Source: JAJDFU01 sp964641965 (GTDB lineage: Bacteria; Bacteroidota; Bacteroidia; Chitinophagales; Saprospiraceae). From it: a stretch of DNA of 64,000 nucleotides. Below the pieces are notes generated by a model that was not told where the DNA came from, searched no databases, and saw nothing but the letters and a program-made list of their open reading frames with translations. Shown here in pieces: positions 17,050 through 26,081 of this stretch (its first letter is position 1; each line of letters starts with the position of its first letter). The stretch is taken from the NCBI GenBank assembly GCA_964641965.1, contig CAZXLD010000005.1, positions 1 to 64,000 on the forward strand, given 5' to 3'. The translations under genes and the position numbers were made by a program.

Positions 17050-17727
17050 ATGAACTTACAAAATTCATCGAGAAGAGCCTTTTTAGGCACCTTAGGAATC
17101 GGCACAGCCGTTAGCGCACTAGGTGCTTTACCTAGCATCATGCAAGCCGCCACTCCGATCAATACAGCCCTGCTGGGAGAGGCGGAGGAATGGCTCAAAA
17201 AAGGCATTAAAGGAGACCATCGAATTGCTTATGATGGTCCCGAGCCCCACGATGCCTTCCCTATCATCTGGACATGGGCCTTCTATCTCACCAATAATAT
17301 GACTGGTGTCAAAGACGAAGACATGACTGGTCTATGCGTGCTGAGGCACAATGCCATTCCGTTTGCGATGAAGGATGAATTGTGGGCCAAATATAAATTT
17401 GGCGAGATGTTCTCTATCACGGATAACACCACCAAAGCAACTGCTGTCCGGAATCCGTACTACGAACCCAAGGAAGGAGATTATCCTATGCCGGGCATAG
17501 ACGGTATTAAAACGATGCAAGGCCGGGGGGCTATGTTTTGCGTTTGTGAATTGGCTATCACCGTCTACAGCGGCTTTGCAGCTCAGGCTGCAGATTTGGA
17601 TCCCGAAGCTGTGAAAAAAGATTGGATGGATGGCTTGCTGCCCGGTATCCAACCGGTGCCATCTGGTGTTTGGGCGCTAGGCCGGGCTCAGGAGCTGGGC
17701 TGCGGCTACATCTATGCCGGCGGATAG
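17050..17727 (+). CDS. Tat-exported DsrE-like protein
   Basis: I start at ATG 17050 because it puts a twin-arginine signal at the N-terminus: NSSRRAFLGTLGIG followed by a hydrophobic stretch to about residue 33. The longer frame from 16939 adds 37 unlikely residues. The mature part is about 190 aa. Its C-terminal half (GAMFCVCELAITVYSG, then PVPSGVWALGRAQELGCGYI) shares the order Cys...PVP...Q-x-x-G-x-G-Y-I with the secreted DsrE-like protein at 19432-19848. I therefore place both in the DsrE/DsrF-like sulfur-relay fold. Two Cys in FCVCEL are candidate sulfur carriers. Next to a TsdA-like cytochrome it may handle sulfane sulfur in the periplasm. Family assignment is moderate and the role inferred. 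Confidence 0.7.
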   Translation: MNLQNSSRRAFLGTLGIGTAVSALGALPSIMQAATPINTALLGEAEEWLKKGIKGDHRIAYDGPEPHDAFPIIWTWAFYLTNNMTGVKDEDMTGLCVLRHNAIPFAMKDELWAKYKFGEMFSITDNTTKATAVRNPYYEPKEGDYPMPGIDGIKTMQGRGAMFCVCELAITVYSGFAAQAADLDPEAVKKDWMDGLLPGIQPVPSGVWALGRAQELGCGYIYAGG

Positions 17728-18215
17728 GCCTTAACGAATAGCTGTACTGACAATCCATCTTGTGGAATAGTTCATCACAAAACTCTTTGCGCCCTTAGCA
17801 CCTTCGTAGCGTTCTTCGAGGCTTATATGGGAAATTCCCTACTCACCGCAAATTAGGCAAAGGAGCCGCCAAGTACACAAAGAAGAAATTATCAACCATA
17901 AGTTCGCTTGCCAGTACAAGTAACATCCAGCTGTAAGGATTGGGTCGTCAACGGTTTTGGTGAGAACCATTCGATTGGTTTTCTTTACCAGACCGTTGAT
18001 GACCGTCCGTTGTGCTGCCATCCTCATGGTCAGAGCCTTGTGTGCTACCCTGATCTTTTCGAGAAGGTTGGAGCCTTAATTTGGGTAAGGCAACGATGCT
18101 TTGATTCTACAATCTTATTTCTTATTTGACGCTCAAGTGGTAAACGCTAATGCATTTGCCGTTTACCTTCGGTAAGAATGAAGGATCTCTTTTGCCATTG
18201 AACTAGTGCATAAGT
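17728..18215. other. Intergenic region with repeats and hairpins
   Basis: An inverted pair of degenerate copies of a common bacterial intergenic repeat (CTTTGCGCCCTTAGCACC and its rough complement CACCGCAAA...CAAAGAAG) lies at about 17787-17886. Further on, GTCAACGGT/ACCGTTGAT flank 17947-18001. GGTAAACG (18139-18146) pairs with CGTTTACC (18160-18167), perhaps ending or attenuating transcription before the cytochrome gene. No gene is seen. Confidence 0.45.
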
Positions 18216-19229
18216 ATGAGCAAAACTACATTCCAACCCTTCAATTTTATTTCAGGCCTTTTTATTGGGGCGCTGGGGTTTTGGTTGCTTCATTTTTTGG
18301 CTCCCCATTTTTTCCTTGAGAAGAAAACAGATGAAGTCGCTTGGCGCATGAAAAGTATCGAAACGGATCTGCCGCCGGGCGAGGAAGGGGCAAAGATCAA
18401 GTATGGGTATATTCTCATTACCGAGACTTCCGAGCGGATCGGTCCTCTGGCCAAGGACGAAAGCATGCGTTATGCTGGCAACAATCTCTCGTGCAACAAT
18501 TGCCATTTAAGTGCTGGTAGAAAAATCGGGTCGGGCTCTTTCGTGGGTGTGTACAATCGATTTCCGCAACAAAGATGGCGCGAGAATAAAATAGGTACCT
18601 TGGCGGAGCGGATCAACGGCTGTATGGAGCGCAGCATGAACGGGAAAATGATGGCGGAAAATAGCGATGAAATGCAGGCGATGATTGCCTACATGAAATG
18701 GCTGAGCGAAGGGGTGCCGGAGGAAAAAGAAAAATTGTACAAAGGCTATTTGCCGGTTGAAATTCCGGATTACAAGTCAGATACGCTAGTCGGGAAAGTA
18801 TTGTACGAACAACATTGTTTGGTTTGCCATCAGGCAGACGGCCGAGGGGTAGCCATTCCCGGCGAAGATTTTGCGGGCTATTTATATCCTCCGGTCGGAG
18901 GACCGGATTCATACAACAACGGAGCCGGGATGAACCGGGTGCTGACGGCGGCTCAATTCATCAAATGGAATATGCCATATGGGGTATCCTACGAAAACCC
19001 GGTGTTAACCGATGAGCAGGCCTACCATATTGCTGCTTACATCAACACTTTCGATCGGCCGGAGAAAGCCAATCTGGAAGTTGATTTTCCCGATAAAACC
19101 AGAAAACCGGTATCCACTCCTTACGGCCCATGGACAGACCCCTTTTCGCCGGAGCAGCATAAGTTTGGTCCTTTTCCTCCTATTATTGAGTACTATAAAA
19201 AGGAATATAACATCGCAAAGACGAAGTAA
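18216..19229 (+). CDS. Dihaem cytochrome c, TsdA-like thiosulfate dehydrogenase
   Basis: The 337-aa protein has an N-terminal membrane anchor or uncleaved signal (about 8-33) and two haem c sites, CNNCH (93-97) and CLVCH (201-205). Between them lies TLAERINGCMERSMNGK with EMQAMIAYMKWLSEGVP, a pattern I associate with thiosulfate dehydrogenase TsdA. C136 is a candidate for the axial Cys ligand known on one TsdA haem, and M253 in WNMPYG is a plausible ligand for the second. TsdA converts two thiosulfates to tetrathionate, or the reverse, in the periplasm. DsrE-like proteins on both sides support sulfur chemistry. The C-terminal 60 residues are a Pro-rich extension. Other SoxA/TsdA-type dihaem cytochromes remain possible. 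Confidence 0.8.
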   Translation: MSKTTFQPFNFISGLFIGALGFWLLHFLAPHFFLEKKTDEVAWRMKSIETDLPPGEEGAKIKYGYILITETSERIGPLAKDESMRYAGNNLSCNNCHLSAGRKIGSGSFVGVYNRFPQQRWRENKIGTLAERINGCMERSMNGKMMAENSDEMQAMIAYMKWLSEGVPEEKEKLYKGYLPVEIPDYKSDTLVGKVLYEQHCLVCHQADGRGVAIPGEDFAGYLYPPVGGPDSYNNGAGMNRVLTAAQFIKWNMPYGVSYENPVLTDEQAYHIAAYINTFDRPEKANLEVDFPDKTRKPVSTPYGPWTDPFSPEQHKFGPFPPIIEYYKKEYNIAKTK

Positions 19230-19350
19230 GGGGGTGAGGTGAAGTCCTAAATTCTCTGCCTGCTTAGATTTGCTTTTTGAACCAGTATAATTGAGGTATT
19301 GGAGTTCGTATACAGTGAAGTTGACAAATGACATTGGACCCAGGTTTAAT

Positions 19351-19383
19351 GCCTCGGATTACACAGATTTACACCGATAATGG
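19351..19383. repeat. Intergenic repeat fragment (GGATTACACAGATTTACACC type)
   Basis: The sequence CGGATTACACAGATTTACACC followed closely by GATAATGGAT matches the style of a widespread intergenic repeat in Bacteroidota and other phyla. One copy lies between the cytochrome gene and the convergent DsrE-like gene. Confidence 0.4.
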
Positions 19384-19431
19384 ATCTACTGGCTAGCTGC
19401 CTATTTTCCACAAAACGGTATTAATACAACC

Positions 19432-19848
19432 TCAATGGTGCGCCTCTTTAATATATCCCCATCCTTGTTGTTGTTTTTTCACGATCTCGAAGATGGCGTC
19501 GGGTACGGGTTCTACGCCGGATAACAATTGATCTTCGTCCACCTCGTATCGTTTCATGGTCATCGCACAAACCTTAATGGCTACTCGTTCATCCCCTTCC
19601 AACTCCTTGAACTGTTCGGCGAAAGGAGATTTTTCCTTCAGTACCATCGGGAGGGCTTTGCCATAAATCACCAATTCAAATTCTGAATCCGGGTAGCTAT
19701 CCTTCATGAGTTTCAAATGCCGCAATGCGGCTCTCTGCGTATTTTCGTCGGTGCTAGTTACATCGAAGACCACCTGGATCGGGTCGCTTTGTGCGGATAG
19801 GGCCAATCCAATTAACAGAGCCACCAAAAGGAATAGTAATTTTTTCAT
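19432..19848 (-). CDS. Secreted DsrE-family protein
   Basis: The 138-aa protein has a Sec signal peptide (about 1-19, KKLLFLLVALLIGLALSAQ) and a DsrE/DsrF-like domain. The domain shows an IQVVFDVTS first strand, FELVIYGKALPMVL, a Cys in VAIKVCAMTM, and a C-terminal PVPDAIFEIVKKQQQGWGYIK. Such small secreted proteins belong to the DsrE-like sulfur-transfer superfamily; the single Cys (about residue 93) is the candidate persulfide carrier. It faces the TsdA-like gene tail to tail and shares its C-terminal pattern with the Tat-exported protein at 17050. A role in binding sulfane sulfur is inference from fold and neighbours. Confidence 0.75.
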   Translation of the reverse strand: MKKLLFLLVALLIGLALSAQSDPIQVVFDVTSTDENTQRAALRHLKLMKDSYPDSEFELVIYGKALPMVLKEKSPFAEQFKELEGDERVAIKVCAMTMKRYEVDEDQLLSGVEPVPDAIFEIVKKQQQGWGYIKEAHH

Positions 19849-19947
19849 GTCAATAGGATTTTAGAGTAATGTACAAGGATAATATGGGCTAATTTTAGCT
19901 ATTTTTCAATTATCGAGGGTGTTATACTTGAGGCGAGGAGGATATGC

Positions 19948-20223
19948 TTACACAATAGGCCAGGAAACAAAGATCACTTGTGAATTGGGATTGCCCATAG
20001 CGACCTGGATGTAGATTTCTTTTTCTTGGATTACTTTCCCGCACACCCAAAACACTCGTCCACCTATCCTGATTTCTCCCATGCAGCCTATTTTAGGGCG
20101 CAATGGCTTGCCTAAATCAACTGAAGCACCGCTAGGTATTTGCATCTCCCATTTCCTGATCCCCTGCCCAAATAATCGTATCTGAAAAAATATCCAATAA
20201 AAAACGTATTTTTGCATCTTCAA
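19948..20223 (-). CDS. Doubtful small ORF divergent from rhlE
   Basis: A 91-aa frame opens with an aromatic hydrophobic stretch and continues with a beta-like IRIGGRVFWVCGKVIQEKEIYI segment. No family is recognised. Its start overlaps the TATTTTTG promoter box I assign to rhlE on the other strand. That is compatible with divergent genes but also with chance. The body reads somewhat like a protein, so I keep it at low confidence. Confidence 0.3.
   Translation of the reverse strand: MKMQKYVFYWIFFQIRLFGQGIRKWEMQIPSGASVDLGKPLRPKIGCMGEIRIGGRVFWVCGKVIQEKEIYIQVAMGNPNSQVIFVSWPIV
20207..20214 (+). promoter_or_regulatory. Candidate Bacteroidota -7 box for rhlE
   Basis: TATTTTTG fits the TAnnTTTG -7 consensus of Bacteroidota. 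No convincing TTTG -33 box is seen. If used, transcription starts near 20220 and leaves a leader of about 235 nt before rhlE. Confidence 0.4.
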
Positions 20224-20456
20224 TGGCCCTTGGGTTGAGGCATTATCGGTTGATAATTGCCTTTTATGGACAAAAAGACTTTCCGAACCTTGGAGCTAAC
20301 CGGAACAGGAATGATCCACGTTTAACTACCCGCCCGCATATCATCAGGCCCAAGGTTAAAACCACCCCATACTGGTTCCACCATTCGTAACGGTAGCCTT
20401 CTCCTCACCGGGTAGGTGCTGCCTTTTTTCATGCCCTCGGGCATCATTTAACACGT
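20221..20456 (+). promoter_or_regulatory. Long 5' leader of rhlE with possible uORF
   Basis: The leader holds a possible 19-codon ORF at 20266-20325 (MDKKTFRTLELTGTGMIHV). A pyrimidine-rich stretch and a small GCCC/GGGC hairpin at about 20430-20446 follow just before the start codon. Long leaders are common for cold-inducible RNA helicase genes. Regulation by structure or leader translation is inference. Confidence 0.4.
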
Positions 20457-21731
20457 ATGACATTTAAAGAACTGCATTTGATCGATCCCATCCTGAAAGC
20501 ACTTCAGGAAGAGGGTTACACACATCCAACAGACATTCAACAGCAAGCGCTGCCCATGCTCCTTCAGGGCAAGGACTTGCTAGCTTGTGCACAAACCGGA
20601 ACAGGTAAAACAGCCGCATTCGCCCTTCCCATCCTTCAAAATCTGGTGCTCCATACCCCGGAAACTTCCAGGCAAGCCACCGGAATCCGGACGCTGGTCC
20701 TCACACCTACCCGTGAACTGGCCTTACAGATTGCCGAGCGCTTCAAAACCTATGGCAAATACCTCGACATCAGAGGGACGGTCATCTTTGGAGGGGTCAA
20801 GCAACACCTCCAGGTCAAGGCGCTCAAACGAGGTGTCGACGTATTGGTGGCCACTCCTGGTCGCCTGCTCGACTTGATGGGACAAGGGTATATTTCATTG
20901 GATGCCATTGAATATTTTGTGCTGGACGAAGCCGACCAAATGCTCGACATGGGCTTTATCCACGATATCAAAAAAGTAATTGCCCGGCTTCCAGTCGAGC
21001 GGCAATCCCTCTTTTTCTCGGCTACCATGCCGCATTCCATCACCGACCTGGCTGACCGAATCTTGAACGATCCCGAACAGATCACGATTCAGCCCGAACA
21101 AAAAACAGCCGAACGGGTCGATCAGTCCGTTTACCTGGTGAGCAAACGCGATAAACTGAAACTGTTGATCCACTTGCTACAGACCCAGGAGGCTGGCTCC
21201 ACCCTGGTCTTTTCCCGGACGAAACACGGAGCGGATAAGATGGTGCGAAAATTGGGCAAAGCAGGGATCCAGGCGGAGGCTATCCATGGCAATAAATCTC
21301 AAAATGCTCGCCAACACACCCTGGCCCGGTTTAAAAAAGGGAAGGTAAATGTATTGGTGGCCACCGACATCGCCGCACGCGGGATCGATATCAAGGAATT
21401 GGAACTGGTCGTGAATTACGACTTGCCAAACGTCCCTGAAACCTATGTGCATCGGATTGGCCGGACCGGAAGGGCCCAGGCCAGCGGACGGGCGATTTCG
21501 TTCTGTGATCAGGAGGAGCGGGCTTACCTCAAGGGTATTCAAAAGCTGATCGAACAAAAGATTTCCGTGGTCGCCGATCATCCGTTTGTGGAAGAACAGG
21601 CAGATTCACAGCCCAACCCGGCACCCAATCCAAATGGCCGAAAGCCCGCTTCTCGGAACGGGAAAAAACGGTACTATGGAAAAGGAAAGGGTAGGAATCA
21701 GCGGAAGAAATTTCATACTACCTCCAAGTAA
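20457..21731 (+). CDS. rhlE: DEAD-box ATP-dependent RNA helicase, RhlE type
   Basis: The 424-aa protein has the full DEAD-box motif set: Q motif near 25-35, Walker A AQTGTGKT (45-52), PTRELALQ, TPGRLLDL, DEAD, SAT, and the helicase C-terminal HRIGRTGRAQ. Domain order is RecA1 (about 20-205), RecA2 (about 215-370), then a short basic tail (RKPASRNGKKRYYGKGKGRNQRKK as separate Lys/Arg clusters) for RNA binding. It unwinds structured RNA, most likely in ribosome assembly or mRNA turnover. The start ATG is the first codon of the family consensus MTFKEL. It is monocistronic, with a long leader. The symbol is used in the broad family sense. Confidence 0.93.
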   Translation: MTFKELHLIDPILKALQEEGYTHPTDIQQQALPMLLQGKDLLACAQTGTGKTAAFALPILQNLVLHTPETSRQATGIRTLVLTPTRELALQIAERFKTYGKYLDIRGTVIFGGVKQHLQVKALKRGVDVLVATPGRLLDLMGQGYISLDAIEYFVLDEADQMLDMGFIHDIKKVIARLPVERQSLFFSATMPHSITDLADRILNDPEQITIQPEQKTAERVDQSVYLVSKRDKLKLLIHLLQTQEAGSTLVFSRTKHGADKMVRKLGKAGIQAEAIHGNKSQNARQHTLARFKKGKVNVLVATDIAARGIDIKELELVVNYDLPNVPETYVHRIGRTGRAQASGRAISFCDQEERAYLKGIQKLIEQKISVVADHPFVEEQADSQPNPAPNPNGRKPASRNGKKRYYGKGKGRNQRKKFHTTSK

Positions 21732-22054
21732 GGATCAGGATACATCGAGGGTGAAAATTTCGGCTTGATCTGTTTAAATGAAGTGGATACAGAAAAATTG
21801 AAAAGAACGAGAACGGTTTTTGAGCCCTAACGAGCATAAATTTCCTTGTCTAGATCTTTAGGTCCGTAAGGGCTTAAAAGATGCTATGATTAGCATTCAA
21901 GTGCGAGTTTCTGGCCGTTCCGTTTTTTCAAGTGCTCGCAGCACCAAAAAAGCAGATTTATACCATTTTAAAGCGGTATATATTACCAAGAAGCGGAGAT
22001 ATCCTTTGAAGTAAAGTCAATCTTGGTTGTACGTATTGAAATAAAGAAACGCCT
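21732..22054. other. Intergenic region after rhlE
   Basis: No gene is seen. The region contains an imperfect palindrome ATACCATTTTAAAGCGGTAT (about 21960-21979), related to half-sites in other intergenic regions of the window. Confidence 0.4.
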
Positions 22055-22810
22055 CTAATACTCCTCCGGACTCACTCGGGTCACCGGTATTGGCTCCTTC
22101 TTTTTTTCCAAATTCATCATCTCAATATTGCTGTTGGAGAATTTTTCCTTGTAATAATCCATCAGCAGTCGTTTACGCGTTTCGCTGTCGTCGATGATGC
22201 GGAGCCAGTTTTGGTCGATAATGCGCTCGCCTTGCATAAAGACCCGTTTTTCAAAATTGAGATTGTCCTGCAGGAAGCCATTAAACACCCTCGGCTGGGA
22301 TATCCCTTCGGTGAAAACGAATTCCCCATGGCCGATCAGAGCCAGGCTATCGGGATCTTTATGGATCCCCTCGTAGGTAAAGCGCATGCGCAAGGGGAGA
22401 TATTCTAAAGTGGAGGATCGAAAGCTACCCAGGCGGTTGAGGTCCGTATCATAAAAATCGCCCGTGACGACCATATCATAACCGGCAAAAGCAAACTTGA
22501 TAATGGCCAAGGAGTTCACATCGGTTTTGTCCTGAGAAGCAAAGGTCTTAAGCAACCAATACCCGTTCACATCATAGCGCTCCAGCTTATTATTGCGTCG
22601 GGTGTATCGGACGATGGTGGGCTCGATGAACTGAGGAATAATAGTGGCCAATAGGACCACTAAAATAAAAAAGGTAATGACCGGCGGCATCACGCCATCC
22701 GGTACATCTTCGGGGTTCGGCACCAGCCAGCCTCCGGCATACCCTAGTATCGCGGCAAGTATCACCGAGACCTGGGTCAAATTTTCACTAATTCTAGTTT
22801 TCAAGTCCAC
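22055..22810 (-). CDS. Two-TM protein with beta-rich soluble domain
   Basis: The 251-aa product has two N-terminal transmembrane helices (about 14-31 and 44-65) and a roughly 170-aa soluble domain. The domain shows strand signatures such as YDVNGYWLLKTF, LRMRFTYEGIH, LIGHGEFVFTEG and VFNGFLQDNL, and is followed by a charged C-terminus. The outline, two TM segments plus a small beta-barrel beginning with a G-x-W motif, recalls lipocalin-like and Cap15-like proteins of antiphage CBASS systems. No nucleotidyltransferase gene lies nearby. I cannot assign a family with confidence. It is monocistronic between rhlE and a divergent MFS gene. Confidence 0.65.
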   Translation of the reverse strand: MDLKTRISENLTQVSVILAAILGYAGGWLVPNPEDVPDGVMPPVITFFILVVLLATIIPQFIEPTIVRYTRRNNKLERYDVNGYWLLKTFASQDKTDVNSLAIIKFAFAGYDMVVTGDFYDTDLNRLGSFRSSTLEYLPLRMRFTYEGIHKDPDSLALIGHGEFVFTEGISQPRVFNGFLQDNLNFEKRVFMQGERIIDQNWLRIIDDSETRKRLLMDYYKEKFSNSNIEMMNLEKKKEPIPVTRVSPEEY

Positions 22811-23010
22811 TGCATCGAGGGTTTTATGTACGAAAGGGGGGCATCACCTAAGCGCAATGCGTATTCCGGCAGCAATCGGTTTAAGGGCTCTACCCTAAAT
22901 TTAGTATAATTCCAAAGTTTCAGTACAGATTTCCGTTAGAACTCCCAATCCGGTCCCGCATCCCATATTCCCGTTTTCCCTTACTTTCAGACCTTAAACC
23001 GTCCCTTCTG

Positions 23011-24165
23011 ATGCCTGAAAACCCATCCTTCCTAAAATGGGCGCTTCTTTTGGTCAGTAGCCTGACCATCATGTCGATCATCACCATTTCGCCATCCCTG
23101 CCGGAAATGGCAACTACCTTTGCCGATGTACCCAATGCTGAATTTTGGGTGAAGTTGGTGCTCACTACTCCTGCTTTATGTATTGCCATCAGCTCCTTTT
23201 TCGTAGGATCGCTGATCGATCGGTATGGCCGCTTGCCCTTGCTTTGGATAGCCCTCTTGCTCTACGCCGCAGCCGGTACCGCTGGGTTTTACCTGGGTAA
23301 TCTATTCTACATCCTGCTCAGCCGCCTGTTGCTGGGTATTGCAGTCGGCATATCGATGACGATTGTGACCACGCTGGTAGCGGATTACTTCGAAGGGGCA
23401 GCTCGCCAACAATTTGTTGGGATTCAGGTGGCCTTTATGTCCATAGGGGGGATTGTATTTATTAGCCTGGCAGGCCTGCTAGCGGATATCGATTGGCGCT
23501 ATCCTTTTTTAATTTATGGTTTTTCTGTACTGGTCCTTCCTATAGCGCTCCGGTTTTTATACGAACCGGAACGGGACCAGTCGACTGGAAGCCTTTTGGG
23601 TGTTACAGTTCAATCTCCCAAGCTGATTTGGTTGGTTTTTGGGAATGTATTGTGCATGTGGATCTTGTTTTTCTTGATTCCGGTCCAATTACCCTTTCAT
23701 CTGAAGGCCATTGGGGTATCTTCTAATGCACTTATCGGTGGAGCCATTTCGGTCAGTACGGCTTTTTCTGCCTTGTCCTCTTTCTTTTATGCCCGAATCA
23801 AAAACCGCTTTTCCTTTCCAGCCTTATTTGCCATTGGGTATACCTTTATGGCGTTCGCTTTTGCCCTTATTGCCTACGGTCAATCGTACGGTACCACCCT
23901 AATAGCCATGATGATTGCCGGGCTTGGCATGGGTCTGATGATTCCCAATACAAGCATGTGGGTCATGCAGTTGGCTCCTCCGAAGATTCGGGGCCGGGAG
24001 ATTGGGCGCATGACCACCTTTTGGTTTCTAGGCCAGTTTTTGTCGCCCCTGCTATTACTACCCATCTCCAATCAAATTTCGGTTACCAACACTTTCTACC
24101 TGGCTGCCGCATCCTTGCTGGTATTGGCCATAGGGTTTCTGGTGCTATCTATGCGGAGGAAGTAG
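23011..24165 (+). CDS. MFS transporter
   Basis: The 384-aa protein has about twelve hydrophobic segments and the major-facilitator loop 2-3 motif GSLIDRYGRLPLL. A second such region (PNTSMWVMQLAPPKIRGREIGRMT) lies in the C-terminal half. It would export or import a small molecule across the inner membrane using the proton gradient. The sequence is closest in style to multidrug/arabinose-efflux permeases, but substrate cannot be read. The gene starts just after a weak TTACTTTC box and stands alone. It converges on the arylsulfotransferase-like gene. Confidence 0.9.
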   Translation: MPENPSFLKWALLLVSSLTIMSIITISPSLPEMATTFADVPNAEFWVKLVLTTPALCIAISSFFVGSLIDRYGRLPLLWIALLLYAAAGTAGFYLGNLFYILLSRLLLGIAVGISMTIVTTLVADYFEGAARQQFVGIQVAFMSIGGIVFISLAGLLADIDWRYPFLIYGFSVLVLPIALRFLYEPERDQSTGSLLGVTVQSPKLIWLVFGNVLCMWILFFLIPVQLPFHLKAIGVSSNALIGGAISVSTAFSALSSFFYARIKNRFSFPALFAIGYTFMAFAFALIAYGQSYGTTLIAMMIAGLGMGLMIPNTSMWVMQLAPPKIRGREIGRMTTFWFLGQFLSPLLLLPISNQISVTNTFYLAAASLLVLAIGFLVLSMRRK

Positions 24166-24388
24166 GGGGCGATTGGATAACGCTTCGGGTTGAGATGTGC
24201 TCCTTGCAGTGGCCCGGGATAGTGGTAGCTGCCTTCTTGTATACCATCATCAAGTAGACAACTCATCCCTGGGGTCAAAAATCCAGGATTCCATTTCTTC
24301 CAAACGGGGTAAGCTGTCCCAATCAGGCGGTAGGAAGCCCCTCTACAAACCAAACGCCACTTACTTACCATCCATTTTCAGTACTGTC

Positions 24389-25942
24389 TCACAGCTCCGG
24401 TTTATCGGATGTAGGCATCTTGAAGATTTTTGGTTGAGGGTCTAATGGTTCCAAGGTTTTGCCTTGCAGGGCTGGATGATCCGCTGGAATAAAAGTGGAT
24501 CGAAATGCCAAATAAGCCATGGGCATCGGATTGTTAGGGTCACCATTGGGTTTGCGGATCTCGCCCCAATATTGGGTTAGGTATTCCCAAACCACTTCAC
24601 CTTCCGGCGTAACCTCAAAAAAACGTCCCTTGGGGCCTTCTGTGATAAAAGTATTGCCATTGGGCATCCGATGTGCCCCGGACACGAAACTGCCCCAGAA
24701 GGAAAAGGTGTCTTTGGCTATATATTGCCAATAGGGCTCCTCCGGACCAAATGGTTTCCCCTCCTCGATCCGGTACCCGCTGGCATCCATAGGTAACTCA
24801 AATTCATGCACAGCTGAATAATTCATGCTATCTGGCCCTGGAATATCATTATTGTAGATGATCAGACGACCGGCACCTGGTTTGCCGGGTTCGATCCATC
24901 GAATATCGTGTTGGTAATAAAGTCGCCGGTCGGTGGAATCGCCGCGACCATAGTTTTGCGGGTTTCCCCAGCGGTAAAGGAAGTCTCCGCCTTTACCCCA
25001 GCGACCACCGGAATGGCCTGCGGCTTCTTGGGTCGTTGTGCTGTGATCGATGATGAAAAATTCGCCTAATTCCGGACTGTTAAAGGCAATCTGATCCAGT
25101 TCCGGGTTGTAATTGATGGCATTGGTATGGTAAATATCGGACCCCAGGTTTTCCAGGGTTTCATTTCGCCATGCTTGCCCAGTGGCATGGAGAATGTCCA
25201 TACTGTCTTGAGAAATGGGATCGGGTAGGGGATGACCGGCATTCACATCCAATAGTTCCGGATGGGCAGCCGGATCGCCATAATTATCCTTAGTTGGATC
25301 GAAATCTTGAATCAGATGATCCCAATAATGCCATTCCCATACAATCTCTCCGCCATATTTTCCATTGGGCCTTATTTCGACAATCCTATCGGGCCATACG
25401 CCCGCTTTCGGGATCATATCCGGTTTTCGACCGGCTTGGAGGGCTTCCTCCACGGTCTTGGATTCCCAAGCAATAGCTAGAATATTTCCGTTGGGCATAA
25501 CGGCAAAATCGTGATGCGCATGGTGTTCTTCATTGGCATATTCAAAATCCCACAGCATCTTACTATCCCAGCTAATCTGTTGCAGGCGGCCGGTTTCTCC
25601 ACCTCCGGCAAACACTGGAAAATCGGGATCATATGCATTTTGAAAAATTGAACCATCATTCGTCAAGTAGCCACCCATGACCCCGTAATTACCTTTCCAT
25701 TCATGTACGATTTGCCCCTGACGGTCCATCAGGTAAAAGGAAGCCGAGTTACCCGGACTAAACAAGATATAGCCGGGGCTTAGATTAGCACTGGTTTGGG
25801 TTAATCCTCTTGGAATATGGATGCCAAACATGTTGCGATCCTCCTCAGGATTCCCGCTTGGGGGACCGGATGATTTGGGACTGCAACTGACGCAAAGGCC
25901 CAGCAGGACCATAATGGCCAGGGCCGGATGTTGGAAACACAT
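24389..25942 (-). CDS. Arylsulfotransferase-like lipoprotein
   Basis: The 517-aa protein carries a lipoprotein signal ending LCVSC, so it is probably anchored in a membrane facing the periplasm. The body reads as the arylsulfotransferase (ASST) beta-propeller family: GYILFSPGNSASFYLMDRQG, VHEWKGNYGVMGG, EEHHAHHDFAVMPNGNIL, IVWEWHYWDHL and GNTFITEGPKGRFFEVT. ASST enzymes move sulfate between phenolic esters without PAPS. HHDF and other His residues could form the active site, although many Bacteroidota members of this fold are uncharacterised. It converges with the MFS gene. A PAPS-type sulfotransferase follows divergently at 26082. Confidence 0.8.
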   Translation of the reverse strand: MCFQHPALAIMVLLGLCVSCSPKSSGPPSGNPEEDRNMFGIHIPRGLTQTSANLSPGYILFSPGNSASFYLMDRQGQIVHEWKGNYGVMGGYLTNDGSIFQNAYDPDFPVFAGGGETGRLQQISWDSKMLWDFEYANEEHHAHHDFAVMPNGNILAIAWESKTVEEALQAGRKPDMIPKAGVWPDRIVEIRPNGKYGGEIVWEWHYWDHLIQDFDPTKDNYGDPAAHPELLDVNAGHPLPDPISQDSMDILHATGQAWRNETLENLGSDIYHTNAINYNPELDQIAFNSPELGEFFIIDHSTTTQEAAGHSGGRWGKGGDFLYRWGNPQNYGRGDSTDRRLYYQHDIRWIEPGKPGAGRLIIYNNDIPGPDSMNYSAVHEFELPMDASGYRIEEGKPFGPEEPYWQYIAKDTFSFWGSFVSGAHRMPNGNTFITEGPKGRFFEVTPEGEVVWEYLTQYWGEIRKPNGDPNNPMPMAYLAFRSTFIPADHPALQGKTLEPLDPQPKIFKMPTSDKPEL

Positions 25943-26081
25943 TGTGGTAGGTTTTAGATGACAAGTTTTTAATGTACGTATCTTCTAGGCTTTGTTCGAA
26001 ATATCCTAAGAAATATTTTACATTCAGTTAATAATAGAAAGAATACCGTATTCTTTCCAGGAAACACCAAAACCCAATACA

